64,000 nucleotides of DNA from NCBI GenBank assembly GCA_026416715.1, contig JAOAEQ010000015.1, forward strand, positions 1 through 64,000, written 5' to 3'. Under the pieces are notes generated by a model. That model did no database searches, was not told where the DNA came from, and saw nothing but the letters and a program-made list of their open reading frames with translations. This DNA is from a bacterium. GTDB taxonomy: Bacteria; UBP4; UBA4092; JAOAEQ01. Shown here in pieces: positions 53,599 through 62,819 of this stretch (position 1 is its first letter; the number at the start of each line of letters is the position of its first letter). The translations under genes and the position numbers were made by a program.

Positions 53599-55041
53599 AT
53601 GAACCAGAAGCCACGACTCGAAATCGAGCCGATTATGGAACAAATTCGGCAGCAGATTAACCGGCAGGGAAAGAAACAGCCGGAATCTTTTGACTTCGTT
53701 CTAGATAAAGGAGTATCTGCTATGAATTTAGATGAATTAAAAGTTAAATTAAATGAATCCTGGAATGTTGGACAACGGCCGTTTACTTCACATCGACCGA
53801 TAATCGGTCCGTTCATTGTCTGGTATAAAAAGATACTCTTTCAACTCATTAAACTCCCGTTATGCAATGTCCTTGAAGACCAGCGCAATTTTAATATGTA
53901 TCTAGCGCAAACGATTAACCAAATTAATCTGCAGCATCTCCTTGCCCGAACGGATTTCCTGTTTACCGAACTGGATAAAAGAATCGAAACACTGGCGGCA
54001 AAATTCCAAGCTGCACAAAAAAACCAACAGGAGTTCAACGATATGACGTTAAGTATTCGCAATGCGCTCTGGGAAGAGCAAGCGAAACTCGCTGAGGTAC
54101 ACCAGCAAACCCAATCGCTCGAATCGAGCATCCAATACATCAATCAGTCGTTAAGCGAAATTCTCCATGCGTTAGACAAACTCAACCAGATAGATGAGTT
54201 GACGCTTACTATCCGCAATGCGCTCTGGGAAGAACAAGCGAAACTCGCTGCGGTACACCAGCACACTCAATCACTCGAATCAAACTTCCAACATATCAAT
54301 CAATCGGTAAACGAGCTTATCGATTGGTATCATAAAGAAAAGGAAGGACTTGATGCGCATCAATATCATTTGTTCAATGAACGATTTCGCGATACGATTG
54401 AACATGTGAAAAAACGGCAACAGATTTATATCGATTATTTTCGGGATTGCAAAAATATCGTTGATTTAGGATGCGGACGAGGCGAATTTCTGGAATTGTT
54501 ACAAGAAAACAATCTGCCGGCATTAGGCATTGATATTAATCCGGAACTAGTCGAACTAGCGAAACAGCGCGGGTTAAATGTAACATGTGCGGATTTATTA
54601 ACGTTCCTAGCGCAAACACCGGATGCTACGTTTGACGGAATTTTTTCCGCACAGGTTATCGAACATTTCAAACTGCCGGATATTCGGCAGATAGTTGGGT
54701 TAATCTACCAGAAACTGCAACCGGACGGAATTGCGGTGGTTGAAACGCTGAATCCGCTTTCATTCTATAGTTATAGCCGGAATTATCTCCTCGATTTAAC
54801 CCATCAACGGGCGTTACATCCGCAAGCGTTAAAATTTTTATTTGACTGCCACGGTTTTCGCGAAGTTGAGATAAAGTTTACTTCTGCGGTTCCGTTAGAA
54901 GAAATGCTGGAAGGAATTGAACTTCCTAAAGAGTTAACCCCAGAGGAGGAAACTGCTTGGCAGAAAATCAATTTAGCATTCAGTCGGCTCAACGAACTTT
55001 TCTACGGATGGCAAGAGTATGCGATTATCGCCAAAAAATAA
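53599..55041 (+). CDS. Coiled-coil SAM-dependent methyltransferase of the glycan-export cluster
   Basis: This 480-residue protein begins with an EIEPIMEQIRQQI segment and a WNVGQRPFTSHRPIIGPFIVWYKKI region seen in methyltransferases of polysaccharide clusters. Residues about 110-250 are a predicted coiled coil. Within it a 52-residue segment is duplicated (IRNALWEEQAKLAEVHQQTQ and IRNALWEEQAKLAAVHQHTQ). The methyltransferase domain starts at about 285 with IVDLGCGRGEFLELL, then GIDINPE and FSAQVIEHF. By analogy with WbdD it may cap chains and set length; this is inference. ATG 53599 keeps the conserved N-terminus, but AAAGGAG before ATG 53722 could allow a shorter form. Confidence 0.82.
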   Translation: MNQKPRLEIEPIMEQIRQQINRQGKKQPESFDFVLDKGVSAMNLDELKVKLNESWNVGQRPFTSHRPIIGPFIVWYKKILFQLIKLPLCNVLEDQRNFNMYLAQTINQINLQHLLARTDFLFTELDKRIETLAAKFQAAQKNQQEFNDMTLSIRNALWEEQAKLAEVHQQTQSLESSIQYINQSLSEILHALDKLNQIDELTLTIRNALWEEQAKLAAVHQHTQSLESNFQHINQSVNELIDWYHKEKEGLDAHQYHLFNERFRDTIEHVKKRQQIYIDYFRDCKNIVDLGCGRGEFLELLQENNLPALGIDINPELVELAKQRGLNVTCADLLTFLAQTPDATFDGIFSAQVIEHFKLPDIRQIVGLIYQKLQPDGIAVVETLNPLSFYSYSRNYLLDLTHQRALHPQALKFLFDCHGFREVEIKFTSAVPLEEMLEGIELPKELTPEEETAWQKINLAFSRLNELFYGWQEYAIIAKK

Positions 55042-55148
55042 CCAATCAACAGGAAAACGAAAGAAGAACGAAACAACCATCGTTATCATGAATGCTTCTG
55101 TTCTAACGGTTTTTAGTTCTTTTGTTCTTTCGTTACTCAATTGCTACT

Positions 55149-56225
55149 ATGGCTAAGAAAAAAATTTGTATTTGCAATGCGCAAATTCCGTTTCTCTGGG
55201 GTGGTGCGGAAATATTAGCAGATTCATTAGGTCGCGAATTAACGCGACGTGGCTTCGCCGTCGAACAGATTCGGATACCATTCAAATGGTATCCGAAAGA
55301 ACAGCTGGTTAAAGATGCGTTTGTGTGGCGATTGATTGATATAACGGATTCTTGTTTAGAAAAAATAGATTTGGTTATCGGCACCAAATTCCCTTCCTAT
55401 CTGGTGAAACATCCGAACAAAATTGTTTGGTTGGTGCATCAACATCGACCAGCGTACGACTTATACGGAACAAATACCAATCTGCATGATGCCCTGTTAG
55501 TCCAGACACATTTTCAGTATACGTTACCTGACCATCAGGCGCAGGAAATTGTAGTTAAACTGGATAATGCAGCATTTAAAGAATGCAAAGCGATCTATAC
55601 GATATCCAAGCGGGTTGCCGATCGGCTAGAGAAATATAACGGAATTCGTGGCACGGTATTGTATCCGCCACCACGAGATTTACCGCTATCAAATAAAACG
55701 GAATATGCAGATTTCATTTTCACCTTAGGTAGATTAGAATCGTTGAAAAGATTCCATCTTTTGATTGAAGCATTCCGGTATGTAAAAAGTAACGCTAAAT
55801 GTATTATTGCCGGGTCAGGTTTCTTAACAAAAGAATTCAACCAGAAAATCGCTCAATATAAAATTGGCGATCGAGTTAAATTAGTCGGATTTGTTGACGA
55901 TGCAACGGTAAGTAACCTTTATGCGACGTGTTTCGCTACCTTCTATGCACCAATCGACGAAGATTATGGCTATGTTACGGTGGAATCGTTCCGGGCTAAA
56001 AAACCCGTGATAACTACAAACGACGCTGGCGGTACTCTAGAATTTGTGGAACATGAGGTAACTGGTTTAGTTGCAGAACCGACACCGGAAGATATCGCGA
56101 GACAAATCGATGCGTTATATGAACATAAACAGAAATGCCGTGAATTAGGACACGCTGGATTTCAGAAAGTTCAATCTATCAACTGGGATACCGTTATCCC
56201 TGAACTAACGAAAACAATAACATAA
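55149..56225 (+). CDS. GT4-family glycosyltransferase
   Basis: This 358-residue protein begins KKKICICNAQIPFLWGGAEILADSL. VIGTKFPSYLVKHPNKIVWLVHQHRPAYDLY is typical of a GT4 subgroup. The donor domain has DFIFTLGRLESLKRFHLLIEAF, CIIAGSGF and YAPIDEDYGYVTVESFRAKKPVITT. The ATG at 55149 is chosen by homology; the open frame from 55122 comes from the GAACGAAAG repeat. It lies between two methyltransferase-containing genes of the export cluster. Confidence 0.9.
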   Translation: MAKKKICICNAQIPFLWGGAEILADSLGRELTRRGFAVEQIRIPFKWYPKEQLVKDAFVWRLIDITDSCLEKIDLVIGTKFPSYLVKHPNKIVWLVHQHRPAYDLYGTNTNLHDALLVQTHFQYTLPDHQAQEIVVKLDNAAFKECKAIYTISKRVADRLEKYNGIRGTVLYPPPRDLPLSNKTEYADFIFTLGRLESLKRFHLLIEAFRYVKSNAKCIIAGSGFLTKEFNQKIAQYKIGDRVKLVGFVDDATVSNLYATCFATFYAPIDEDYGYVTVESFRAKKPVITTNDAGGTLEFVEHEVTGLVAEPTPEDIARQIDALYEHKQKCRELGHAGFQKVQSINWDTVIPELTKTIT

Positions 56226-56310
56226 ACCTAGAAACGAAAGAACGAAAGAACGGAAGAACGCAATACTAAATGGTACGGTGTTCAGTTCTTCCGTGGTTTA
56301 GATACGCAGC

Positions 56311-58854
56311 ATGCGAATCGCTTATTTCAGTCCAATATCTCCGATAAAATCTGGCATCTCGAAATATAGCGAAGATATACTCCCGTATCTTGCGAAACAT
56401 GCGGAAGTAGACTTGTTTATTGATGCTTATCAGCCAACAAATCCGGCGATAACCGCTGCATTTACCATTCATCCCTATATCCGGTACTATGAACTTGCGT
56501 CTCGATACGATATGGCACTATACCATCTCGGCAATAATGCGTATCATCAGTATCTCTATCCCTTCACGCTAACCCATCCGGGGATAATTGTCTTACATGA
56601 TTTCATTCTGTTTCATCTTCTTGCGGGAATAACCTATGTTAACTACAATTTTCCTGAGTTTATCATTGATATGGAAACCAACCACGGATTGCAAGGACGT
56701 TATGCAGCAGAACGATTTATTGCTGGTACGTTCAGTGAAATAGATAAATTCCAGTTCCCGATGAATAAAACGATTATCGAATCGAGTTATGGCGTTGTCG
56801 TGCATAGTGAGTATTATCAACAATATATTCAAGAACATTATCCGCATAAACCGGTAGTAACGATTCCGATGAGTACCGGGGAAAAATTTGATATTCTCGA
56901 CCAGGACACTAAAACGAAATTACGTAAACAATATGGATTTACCTCGGATGAAATTCTCATAGCTTCATTTGGGTTCATCAGTCCGATTAAACATATTGAT
57001 ATCGCATTACGTGCGATAGCGCGATTAACCAACGAGTTTCCCAATATCCGTTATATTCTCGTTGGGGAAAGTAATAAAACCTATGATATCTATCGCGAGA
57101 TTAAAGAATTATCGCTTGAACCGTATGTTCGGGTAACAGAATTTGTTGACGACCAAACCTATTATGATTACCTGAATATTGCGGATATCAGTATCAATTT
57201 GCGATATCCGAGTGCGGGAGAAACGTCATTAACGTTACATCAGAGTTTTGCGGCAGGGATTCCGACACTGGTTTCGAATTATCGGCAGTATGCAGAATAT
57301 CCGGACAACTGTTGTCTTAAAGTAGATTTAGCCCCGAATGAAGAAGAACATCTGGTGCAATTATTACGGCAGCTTATCACCGATGAAACGTTACGGCATG
57401 AAATCGGGAGCAATGCACGGAAGTATGTTTTGGAAAACTGTACTTTAGAAATCGTCGCAAAAGAATATATTGATTTTATCGAAGAGATTATCCATCATCA
57501 ACCACGGAAATCAGGAAAAACGAACCGAGAGATGCTCCCGCTTGTATTAGAAAACATTCAACAAGAAATCGATACCCTTGATCTAACTCCGATGGAGAAT
57601 TCGATTCTCCACGAAGCATCAATTTTGATACCTTATCGTTATGAAAAAGAAATAAAAGGTGGTGTCACAGAATTATTAACTATGAAAAACAAGAAAAAAA
57701 ATTGGGATATTGCCGCAGAAGAAGTAGCAAAAAAATACGACCCGGAATTATCGATTCGGATTCCGCTAGTTTGGAAATGGCCACCGAACATGAGCGGGCG
57801 GTATATCTATGATTTCAGCGTGGTTGCGCTCAGTTTGGAGTTGCCAGTGAATAGTCTTATTCTAGATGTTGCCGCAGGTTCCTGTTGGGTTTCAGAATGG
57901 CTCCATCAACTCGGATATCGAACCGTAGCATTTGATATTTCACCGACGCAACTGAAATATGGAAAACGACGGTTTGAATCTAACCCGAGGTTATATAAAG
58001 AATTCTGGTATGGGTTCGTTTGTGCCGATGGAGAACAACTCCCCTTTGCTGATAGTACTTTTGACGGAGTGGTTTGTCTCAATTCGTTACATCACATGCC
58101 GAATTTCCAGAAGGTATTAAATGAATTATCGCGTATCCTCAAACCCGAGGGGAAAGCGGTATTTTCAGAACCGGGCGCTATGCATGGCGATTCAGAGTTA
58201 TCGAAACGGGAAATGCAAGAGTTCGGTACGCTTGAAAAAAGCGTTGATATCGATGAGATATATCAATTAGCGATACAAGCTGGATTTAAAAAGATGACAA
58301 TTAAACCAGTAGTATATCCTGATGTGATGGGATATTCATATCAAGAATGGCAATATGTAGAACAGTTACATCCGGACGCTATAAAACAATTTACAACCTG
58401 TTATGCGGTTCATGTTAGAAACACGCATCCGATATTTATTTTGCATAAAAGCGAATCGGTAGTTTATGATAGTCGTCGTCCAAGGATACTGAAAGCGGAA
58501 ATAAAAGAAGTTAACGTTCCGCAGCGGATTAAACGCAACGAACCAATTACCATCACCGCTCGAATTAAAAATATCGGGGATACGATCTGGCTCCATCAGG
58601 AATCACCGTTCGGTGGATACGTTCGGTTTGGCGTTAAATTAGTTTCACTCACCGGACAATTGCTGCAAGCAGTGAAACAGCAATCGCTAGAAAAAGATAT
58701 TCATCCGGGAGAAGAGTTCAAGATTACCGTTGAAACTGCTATTGATTTTGAACCTGGCAAGTATGCATTAAAATTCGATATGGTTGATGAACAGTTATGT
58801 TGGTTCGCAGATTGCGGGTCGAAAGAATATTTCCAGAGTATCGAAATTATATAG
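56311..58854 (+). CDS. Three-domain protein: GT4 glycosyltransferase, SAM methyltransferase, Wzt_C-like domain
   Basis: This protein is 847 residues long. Residues about 1-395 are a GT4 enzyme (MRIAYFSPISPIKSGISKYS; LIASFGFISPIKHIDIALRA; GETSLTLHQSFAAGIPTLVSN). A linker leads to a class I methyltransferase from about 510 (ILDVAAGSCWVSEWLHQLGY, AFDISPTQL, VVCLNSLHHMPNF, EPEGK-like LKPEGKAVF). From about 722 to the end a beta-sandwich resembles the Wzt C-terminal domain (RIKRNEPITITARIKNIGDT, PGKYALKFDMVD). One chain could thus add, methylate and hold a glycan end. No stop or frameshift separates the parts. It ends three bases before the next gene. Confidence 0.85.
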   Translation: MRIAYFSPISPIKSGISKYSEDILPYLAKHAEVDLFIDAYQPTNPAITAAFTIHPYIRYYELASRYDMALYHLGNNAYHQYLYPFTLTHPGIIVLHDFILFHLLAGITYVNYNFPEFIIDMETNHGLQGRYAAERFIAGTFSEIDKFQFPMNKTIIESSYGVVVHSEYYQQYIQEHYPHKPVVTIPMSTGEKFDILDQDTKTKLRKQYGFTSDEILIASFGFISPIKHIDIALRAIARLTNEFPNIRYILVGESNKTYDIYREIKELSLEPYVRVTEFVDDQTYYDYLNIADISINLRYPSAGETSLTLHQSFAAGIPTLVSNYRQYAEYPDNCCLKVDLAPNEEEHLVQLLRQLITDETLRHEIGSNARKYVLENCTLEIVAKEYIDFIEEIIHHQPRKSGKTNREMLPLVLENIQQEIDTLDLTPMENSILHEASILIPYRYEKEIKGGVTELLTMKNKKKNWDIAAEEVAKKYDPELSIRIPLVWKWPPNMSGRYIYDFSVVALSLELPVNSLILDVAAGSCWVSEWLHQLGYRTVAFDISPTQLKYGKRRFESNPRLYKEFWYGFVCADGEQLPFADSTFDGVVCLNSLHHMPNFQKVLNELSRILKPEGKAVFSEPGAMHGDSELSKREMQEFGTLEKSVDIDEIYQLAIQAGFKKMTIKPVVYPDVMGYSYQEWQYVEQLHPDAIKQFTTCYAVHVRNTHPIFILHKSESVVYDSRRPRILKAEIKEVNVPQRIKRNEPITITARIKNIGDTIWLHQESPFGGYVRFGVKLVSLTGQLLQAVKQQSLEKDIHPGEEFKITVETAIDFEPGKYALKFDMVDEQLCWFADCGSKEYFQSIEII

Positions 58855-58857
58855 CCA

Positions 58858-60711
58858 ATGTACAACTCGGCCAAGCTACCAACCTATTGTCTCTTTTCCA
58901 TTTTCGTTATCATAACCATATTTGCGGTTATCTATGGTGAACGTATCGGAAGCTACGATGGCGTCGAATATTACGTTTATCTCCGTTCATTTGTCTTTGA
59001 CCGGGATGTTGATTTTGAGAACGACTATGCGCTGCTCGGCAATCCTCCGCCGGCAACTGCGTTCCCGTTAACTGTTACTGGTAGGAAACAAAACCATATG
59101 TCAGTCGGTCCCGCAATACTCTGGTCACCGTTCTTCCTGCTCGCTCATGCAATCGTGCTATTGCTAAACCTATTCGGCGCAAAAATACCTGCGAATGGTA
59201 TCAGTGGCATGTATACAAATTTCGTTCTCTTGGGAAGTGTTCTGTATAGTTTTGCTGCATTCTATTTAATTTACCTATTCTGTCAGAAATATTATGCCAA
59301 GTGGATAGCATTCATTTCGGTTATTTCCATCTGGCTAGGTTCGTTTATGATTTATTATACAATCTTCGAACCATTCTACTCACATACCACGTCGTTATTT
59401 GCGATAACTATCTTTATCTATTACTGGAACGCTACACGAAACAAATCGCGCACGATTGCCCAATGGTGTATGCTTGGTGTATTCTCCGGAATTATGATAT
59501 TAGTCCGCTGGCAGAATGGGATTTTTATGCTTATCCCGGCGCTTGAATCCATCTTAGAATATTATCAATCGCTGAAACGGAAAAACCAGACAGCGTTTTT
59601 GCATTTATTAAAAGGAAATCTCGCTTTTCTGCTTATCGTTGCCGTATTATCCTTACCGCAACTTATCGTCTGGAAAATTTTATACGGCAATTATTTCGTT
59701 GTTCCACAAGGGAAATTTTTCGTACAATGGGATAAACCGAATATTCCGGAAATCTTTTTTGCATCGCGGAACGGTCTGTTTTCCTGGTCACCGATAACCT
59801 TATTCGCTACGTTCGGGTTCTTCTTATTCTACAAACGGGATAAAACCCTGATGTGTTATTTACTACTCGGATATCTAGCGATGAGTTATGTGAATAGTGC
59901 GGTAGGACAATGGTGGGGTGGTGGCGGATACGGTGCACGACGGTTCGATAGTATCATACCGATATTTGCGCTCGGATTAGCTGCAGGGCTAGAAACTACC
60001 GGAAAATGGTTCAACCGCAAATTCTGGATAGTTTCTGGCATACTCCTCGCTGGTTTAATGTATTGGAACCTATGGTTTATGCGGGAATTTCGGCTCTGCA
60101 GGATTCCCCATGGCGAATCAGTTCGGTTAACCGAAATTTTCGCTCGGAAAGTATGGAAACCGATACAATATTTCGGGTATCCATTTTCATTTCCTGCAAA
60201 TTACATTTTCAGTATCAAATACGATGTTCCGCCAAGTTATTATGATATTGTTGTTGGGAAATATCTCGATTTTCTTGATGGTTCCCTCAACGGTACGATT
60301 GAATTCTATTCGATTGATAAAGAATTTCTGAAATCCGGTTGGGCTGACCCACAATATTATTACGATATTCCAGTTCGCTGGTCGATTGGATCGGAATCGA
60401 GTCTATTCGTTTATCTCTATGAGCCCAAAACCTATCTGGTTAAAATCCACGTTATCCCATTTTATTATCCTGATTCACCTGAGCAATCAGTTCAGGTTAT
60501 TGTAAACAAGAAATCCGTTACCACCTTGAAATTAGCGAATCAATGGCAAGAATATGTTTTTGATATACCACGGGAAGTATGGCGTCGGGGAGTCAATGTT
60601 ATCCAATTCAAATACGGTTATACTGCGGTTCCGAAACAGGTCTTACAAGATAGTGCGGATGACCGACCACTAGCGGTATGCTGGCATTATATGTTCTTCT
60701 TGCCGAAATGA
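58858..60711 (+). CDS. GT-C-like polytopic membrane protein, probable polyprenyl-linked glycosyltransferase
   Basis: This 617-residue protein has about ten or eleven membrane segments up to residue 420, then a C-terminal extracytoplasmic beta-rich domain (about 440-617). An early loop after TM1 has SYDGVEYYVYLRSFVFDRDVDFENDY, with Asp residues where GT-C (GT39/ArnT-like) enzymes place their catalytic acid. YGARRFDSIIPIFALGLA resembles the family's later loop. Such enzymes use polyprenyl-phosphate sugars outside the membrane. It overlaps nothing and starts three bases after the fusion gene, so it is probably co-transcribed. The family call is tentative. Confidence 0.65.
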   Translation: MYNSAKLPTYCLFSIFVIITIFAVIYGERIGSYDGVEYYVYLRSFVFDRDVDFENDYALLGNPPPATAFPLTVTGRKQNHMSVGPAILWSPFFLLAHAIVLLLNLFGAKIPANGISGMYTNFVLLGSVLYSFAAFYLIYLFCQKYYAKWIAFISVISIWLGSFMIYYTIFEPFYSHTTSLFAITIFIYYWNATRNKSRTIAQWCMLGVFSGIMILVRWQNGIFMLIPALESILEYYQSLKRKNQTAFLHLLKGNLAFLLIVAVLSLPQLIVWKILYGNYFVVPQGKFFVQWDKPNIPEIFFASRNGLFSWSPITLFATFGFFLFYKRDKTLMCYLLLGYLAMSYVNSAVGQWWGGGGYGARRFDSIIPIFALGLAAGLETTGKWFNRKFWIVSGILLAGLMYWNLWFMREFRLCRIPHGESVRLTEIFARKVWKPIQYFGYPFSFPANYIFSIKYDVPPSYYDIVVGKYLDFLDGSLNGTIEFYSIDKEFLKSGWADPQYYYDIPVRWSIGSESSLFVYLYEPKTYLVKIHVIPFYYPDSPEQSVQVIVNKKSVTTLKLANQWQEYVFDIPREVWRRGVNVIQFKYGYTAVPKQVLQDSADDRPLAVCWHYMFFLPK

Positions 60712-60722
60712 AACGCGCACGA

Positions 60723-61292
60723 TTATTGGATTAACACAGCGGTCGCTAATAAGATTGGCCGAATCTCGGAATCAGCTACATACTGTGGTTCTCGTCCGCT
60801 TGTGTCTATGGGTTCTGGTTTATCAATAATTTCGACCGAAGTCCCGATACTAACCAATGGAAACAACTCTTCTACATCTTTATTTCTCATCCGAATACAT
60901 CCTTTCGACACCATTTTCCCAATCGAACTCGGCTGATTCGTTCCATGGATTCCATATCCTTTTACACTTAATCCGAGCCAGCGGGTACCAACCGGATTTG
61001 AAGCGACTTTCGGCGGAATAGGATCTTTTCCCAGCGGATACCAGCTAGGATTAACGACTTTATTAACGATACGAAAATTCCCGAGCGGCGTCGGGGTATC
61101 CGTTTTCCCAACGGCAATACGATAGGTCTTCGCTATACTATCGTTGATATAGAGACATAACGTATTGGTTGACCGGATAATGATGATTTTGGTGGTATCC
61201 GCATTTTCTTCTTCCGGTTCAGCTAAACTAAGGATATATGCAAAGAAAACGAATATTCCAATTAAAGTTAGTTGGGAATGTTTCGGTTTCAT
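60723..61292 (-). CDS. L,D-transpeptidase (YkuD family)
   Basis: This 189-residue protein has a signal peptide (LTLIGIFVFFAYILSLA) and a YkuD domain: IIIRSTNTLCLYIND, TPTPLGNFRIVNKVVNPSWYP, GIHGTNQPSSIG and the catalytic SKGCIRMRNKDVEEL with His and Cys in place. It cross-links peptidoglycan or attaches proteins to it. It is convergent with the GT-C gene. Confidence 0.93.
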   Translation of the reverse strand: MKPKHSQLTLIGIFVFFAYILSLAEPEEENADTTKIIIIRSTNTLCLYINDSIAKTYRIAVGKTDTPTPLGNFRIVNKVVNPSWYPLGKDPIPPKVASNPVGTRWLGLSVKGYGIHGTNQPSSIGKMVSKGCIRMRNKDVEELFPLVSIGTSVEIIDKPEPIDTSGREPQYVADSEIRPILLATAVLIQ

Positions 61293-61518
61293 TAAATATC
61301 ACCTTCTCACTAATTAAGTATAGAGCAACCAATATGCCAATTCAAATTAATCCACAGGCTACATACTAAAATCACCATTTCGTCCCGTTGGAAAAGCTGA
61401 GTTCGTTGAGATTCGAACAACCTTATAATTAAACCATCTGTTTAAGTTAGGTTCGGTATAGCGGGATCAGGTTTTTCTGCAGTTTTATCTTGCTCAACGG
61501 TTAGGTAAGGTTATATTT

Positions 61519-61540
61519 TTCGTGTCAAAATTGACACGAA
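61519..61540. promoter_or_regulatory. Perfect 22-bp palindrome, probable operator
   Basis: TTCGTGTCAA and TTGACACGAA are exact reverse complements around AA. It lies just upstream of the TTGACA of the promoter at 61546-61574 and itself contains a TTGACA. It resembles a dimeric repressor or activator site of TGTCAnnnnTGACA type. The regulator is unknown. Confidence 0.6.
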
Positions 61541-61545
61541 TATGG

Positions 61546-61574
61546 TTGACAATTGATATACCCTATGGTAGATT
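61546..61574 (+). promoter_or_regulatory. Probable promoter of the rluB-type gene
   Basis: TTGACA (61546-61551), a 17-base spacer and TAGATT (61569-61574) lie about 70 bases before ATG 61644. The rest of the 61293-61643 spacer has no gene; it must also hold the promoter of the leftward L,D-transpeptidase gene, which I could not pin down. Confidence 0.5.
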
Positions 61575-61643
61575 TATTCAAATAAATAATTATTATTGTT
61601 CGAGATAAACGATGTTGTAAAAACACGAAAAGCTAAAACAACT

Positions 61644-62366
61644 ATGGTAGAACGATTACAGAAATATATCGCCCGTTGCGGGGTATGTTCTCGCCGAAAA
61701 GCGGAAGAATTAATCGCTACCGGTCGAGTCCGAGTTGATGGACAACTTATCACTCAGTTGGGATATTGTATTGAACCAAACCAAGCAGAAGTGAGGATAG
61801 ATAATCAAGTTATCCGCCCGCCAGATACTAAAGTTTATTTAATCTTAAATAAACCGAAAGGATATATCACTACGGTTACTGACCCACATAGCAGAAAAAC
61901 CGTATATCACTTACTCCCGAAATTGAAAGAGCGGATTTTCCCTGTCGGGCGGCTTGATACGGATACAGAAGGATTACTCCTATTTACGAACGACGGAGAA
62001 CTAGCGAACCGACTTCTCCATCCGCGCTATGGTGTTACAAAGAAATATCTGGTTACGATTCACGGTGAGTTGGATTGGCAAACCGCTCGCGCTATAGAAC
62101 GAGGAATTAGATTAAAAGATGGCAAAACCGCACCTGCAAAAGTTCGAGTTATGCGCCGATCGCGAACAATGACCCTATTAGAACTCGAAATTTCGGAAGG
62201 GAAAAAACGGCAGATTCGACGCATGTTTTTCGCGGTTGGACATCCGGTATTGAAACTTATTCGGATTCAGTTCGGTCCCTTGTCTCTAGGCACCTTAAAA
62301 CCAGGACAATACCGATTTCTCAATAAAACTGAAATTAATAATCTGACGAATTCTTTCCGGCATTAG
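61644..62366 (+). CDS. rRNA pseudouridine synthase, RsuA/RluB family
   Basis: This 240-residue protein has an N-terminal S4 RNA-binding domain (RLQKYIARCGVCSRRKAEELI...GRVRVDG) and the synthase domain with the catalytic Asp in FPVGRLDTDTEGLLLFTNDG. GVTKKYLVTIHGE and EGKKRQIRRMFFAVGHPVLKL follow. It converts a specific rRNA uridine to pseudouridine. ATG 61644 is chosen over a frame from 61596. RluB is likelier than RsuA from length and RRMF motif, but I leave the symbol open. Confidence 0.93.
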   Translation: MVERLQKYIARCGVCSRRKAEELIATGRVRVDGQLITQLGYCIEPNQAEVRIDNQVIRPPDTKVYLILNKPKGYITTVTDPHSRKTVYHLLPKLKERIFPVGRLDTDTEGLLLFTNDGELANRLLHPRYGVTKKYLVTIHGELDWQTARAIERGIRLKDGKTAPAKVRVMRRSRTMTLLELEISEGKKRQIRRMFFAVGHPVLKLIRIQFGPLSLGTLKPGQYRFLNKTEINNLTNSFRH

Positions 62367-62494
62367 TAACATTGCAATTTCCCTAATCTAATCGGCAGGC
62401 GTTGTTTATGACCATTGTTTATTGCAAATTCTGGAGTCTGGAGTTTGGTGCGATATCCGAAATTCGGATTCTGAACAAGGGCGGTATGGTGGTA

Positions 62495-62570
62495 TGGTGG
62501 GCGATACCGGGCTCGAACCGATGACCCCCGCTATGTGAAAGCGGTGCTCTACCAACTGAGCTAATCGCCC
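62495..62570 (-). tRNA. tRNA-Val (anticodon CAC), CCA encoded
   Basis: Read on the minus strand it is a full cloverleaf. Acceptor arms are GGGCGAT/ATCGCCC, the D arm is TTAGCTCAGTTGGTAGAGC, the anticodon stem CCGCT/AGCGG encloses TTCACAT (anticodon CAC), the T loop is TTCGAGC within CCGG..., then A and CCA. It lies between the rluB-type gene and the deacetylase-like gene. Confidence 0.97.
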
Positions 62571-62819
62571 ACAACCCTGAAACCCAGGGAATGTCAAATG
62601 GCAAAACTCAAAATCCAACGTTTGTGGACACAGTCAATTCTCTTGGCAGGATTGATTTTATTGTTTGGATTTTGGTATTTCTTATTATCCTATAAGATTA
62701 TATGTTATAATAATGAAAATATCAAGATTAACGGTAGAAAGAATCGAGAATTGAGAGTCGAGGAAGCAGGAACAAAAGGATTCTTCACCCCTCAAATCTC
62801 GCCGCTCAAATCTGACATT

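Noticed and set aside
62598-62819. N-terminal membrane extension of the histone-deacetylase-like protein
   Set aside because: The family begins at residue 75 of this frame, the extension runs through AT-rich, repeat-like sequence, and such a membrane anchor is not usual. It is kept only as an alternative start.
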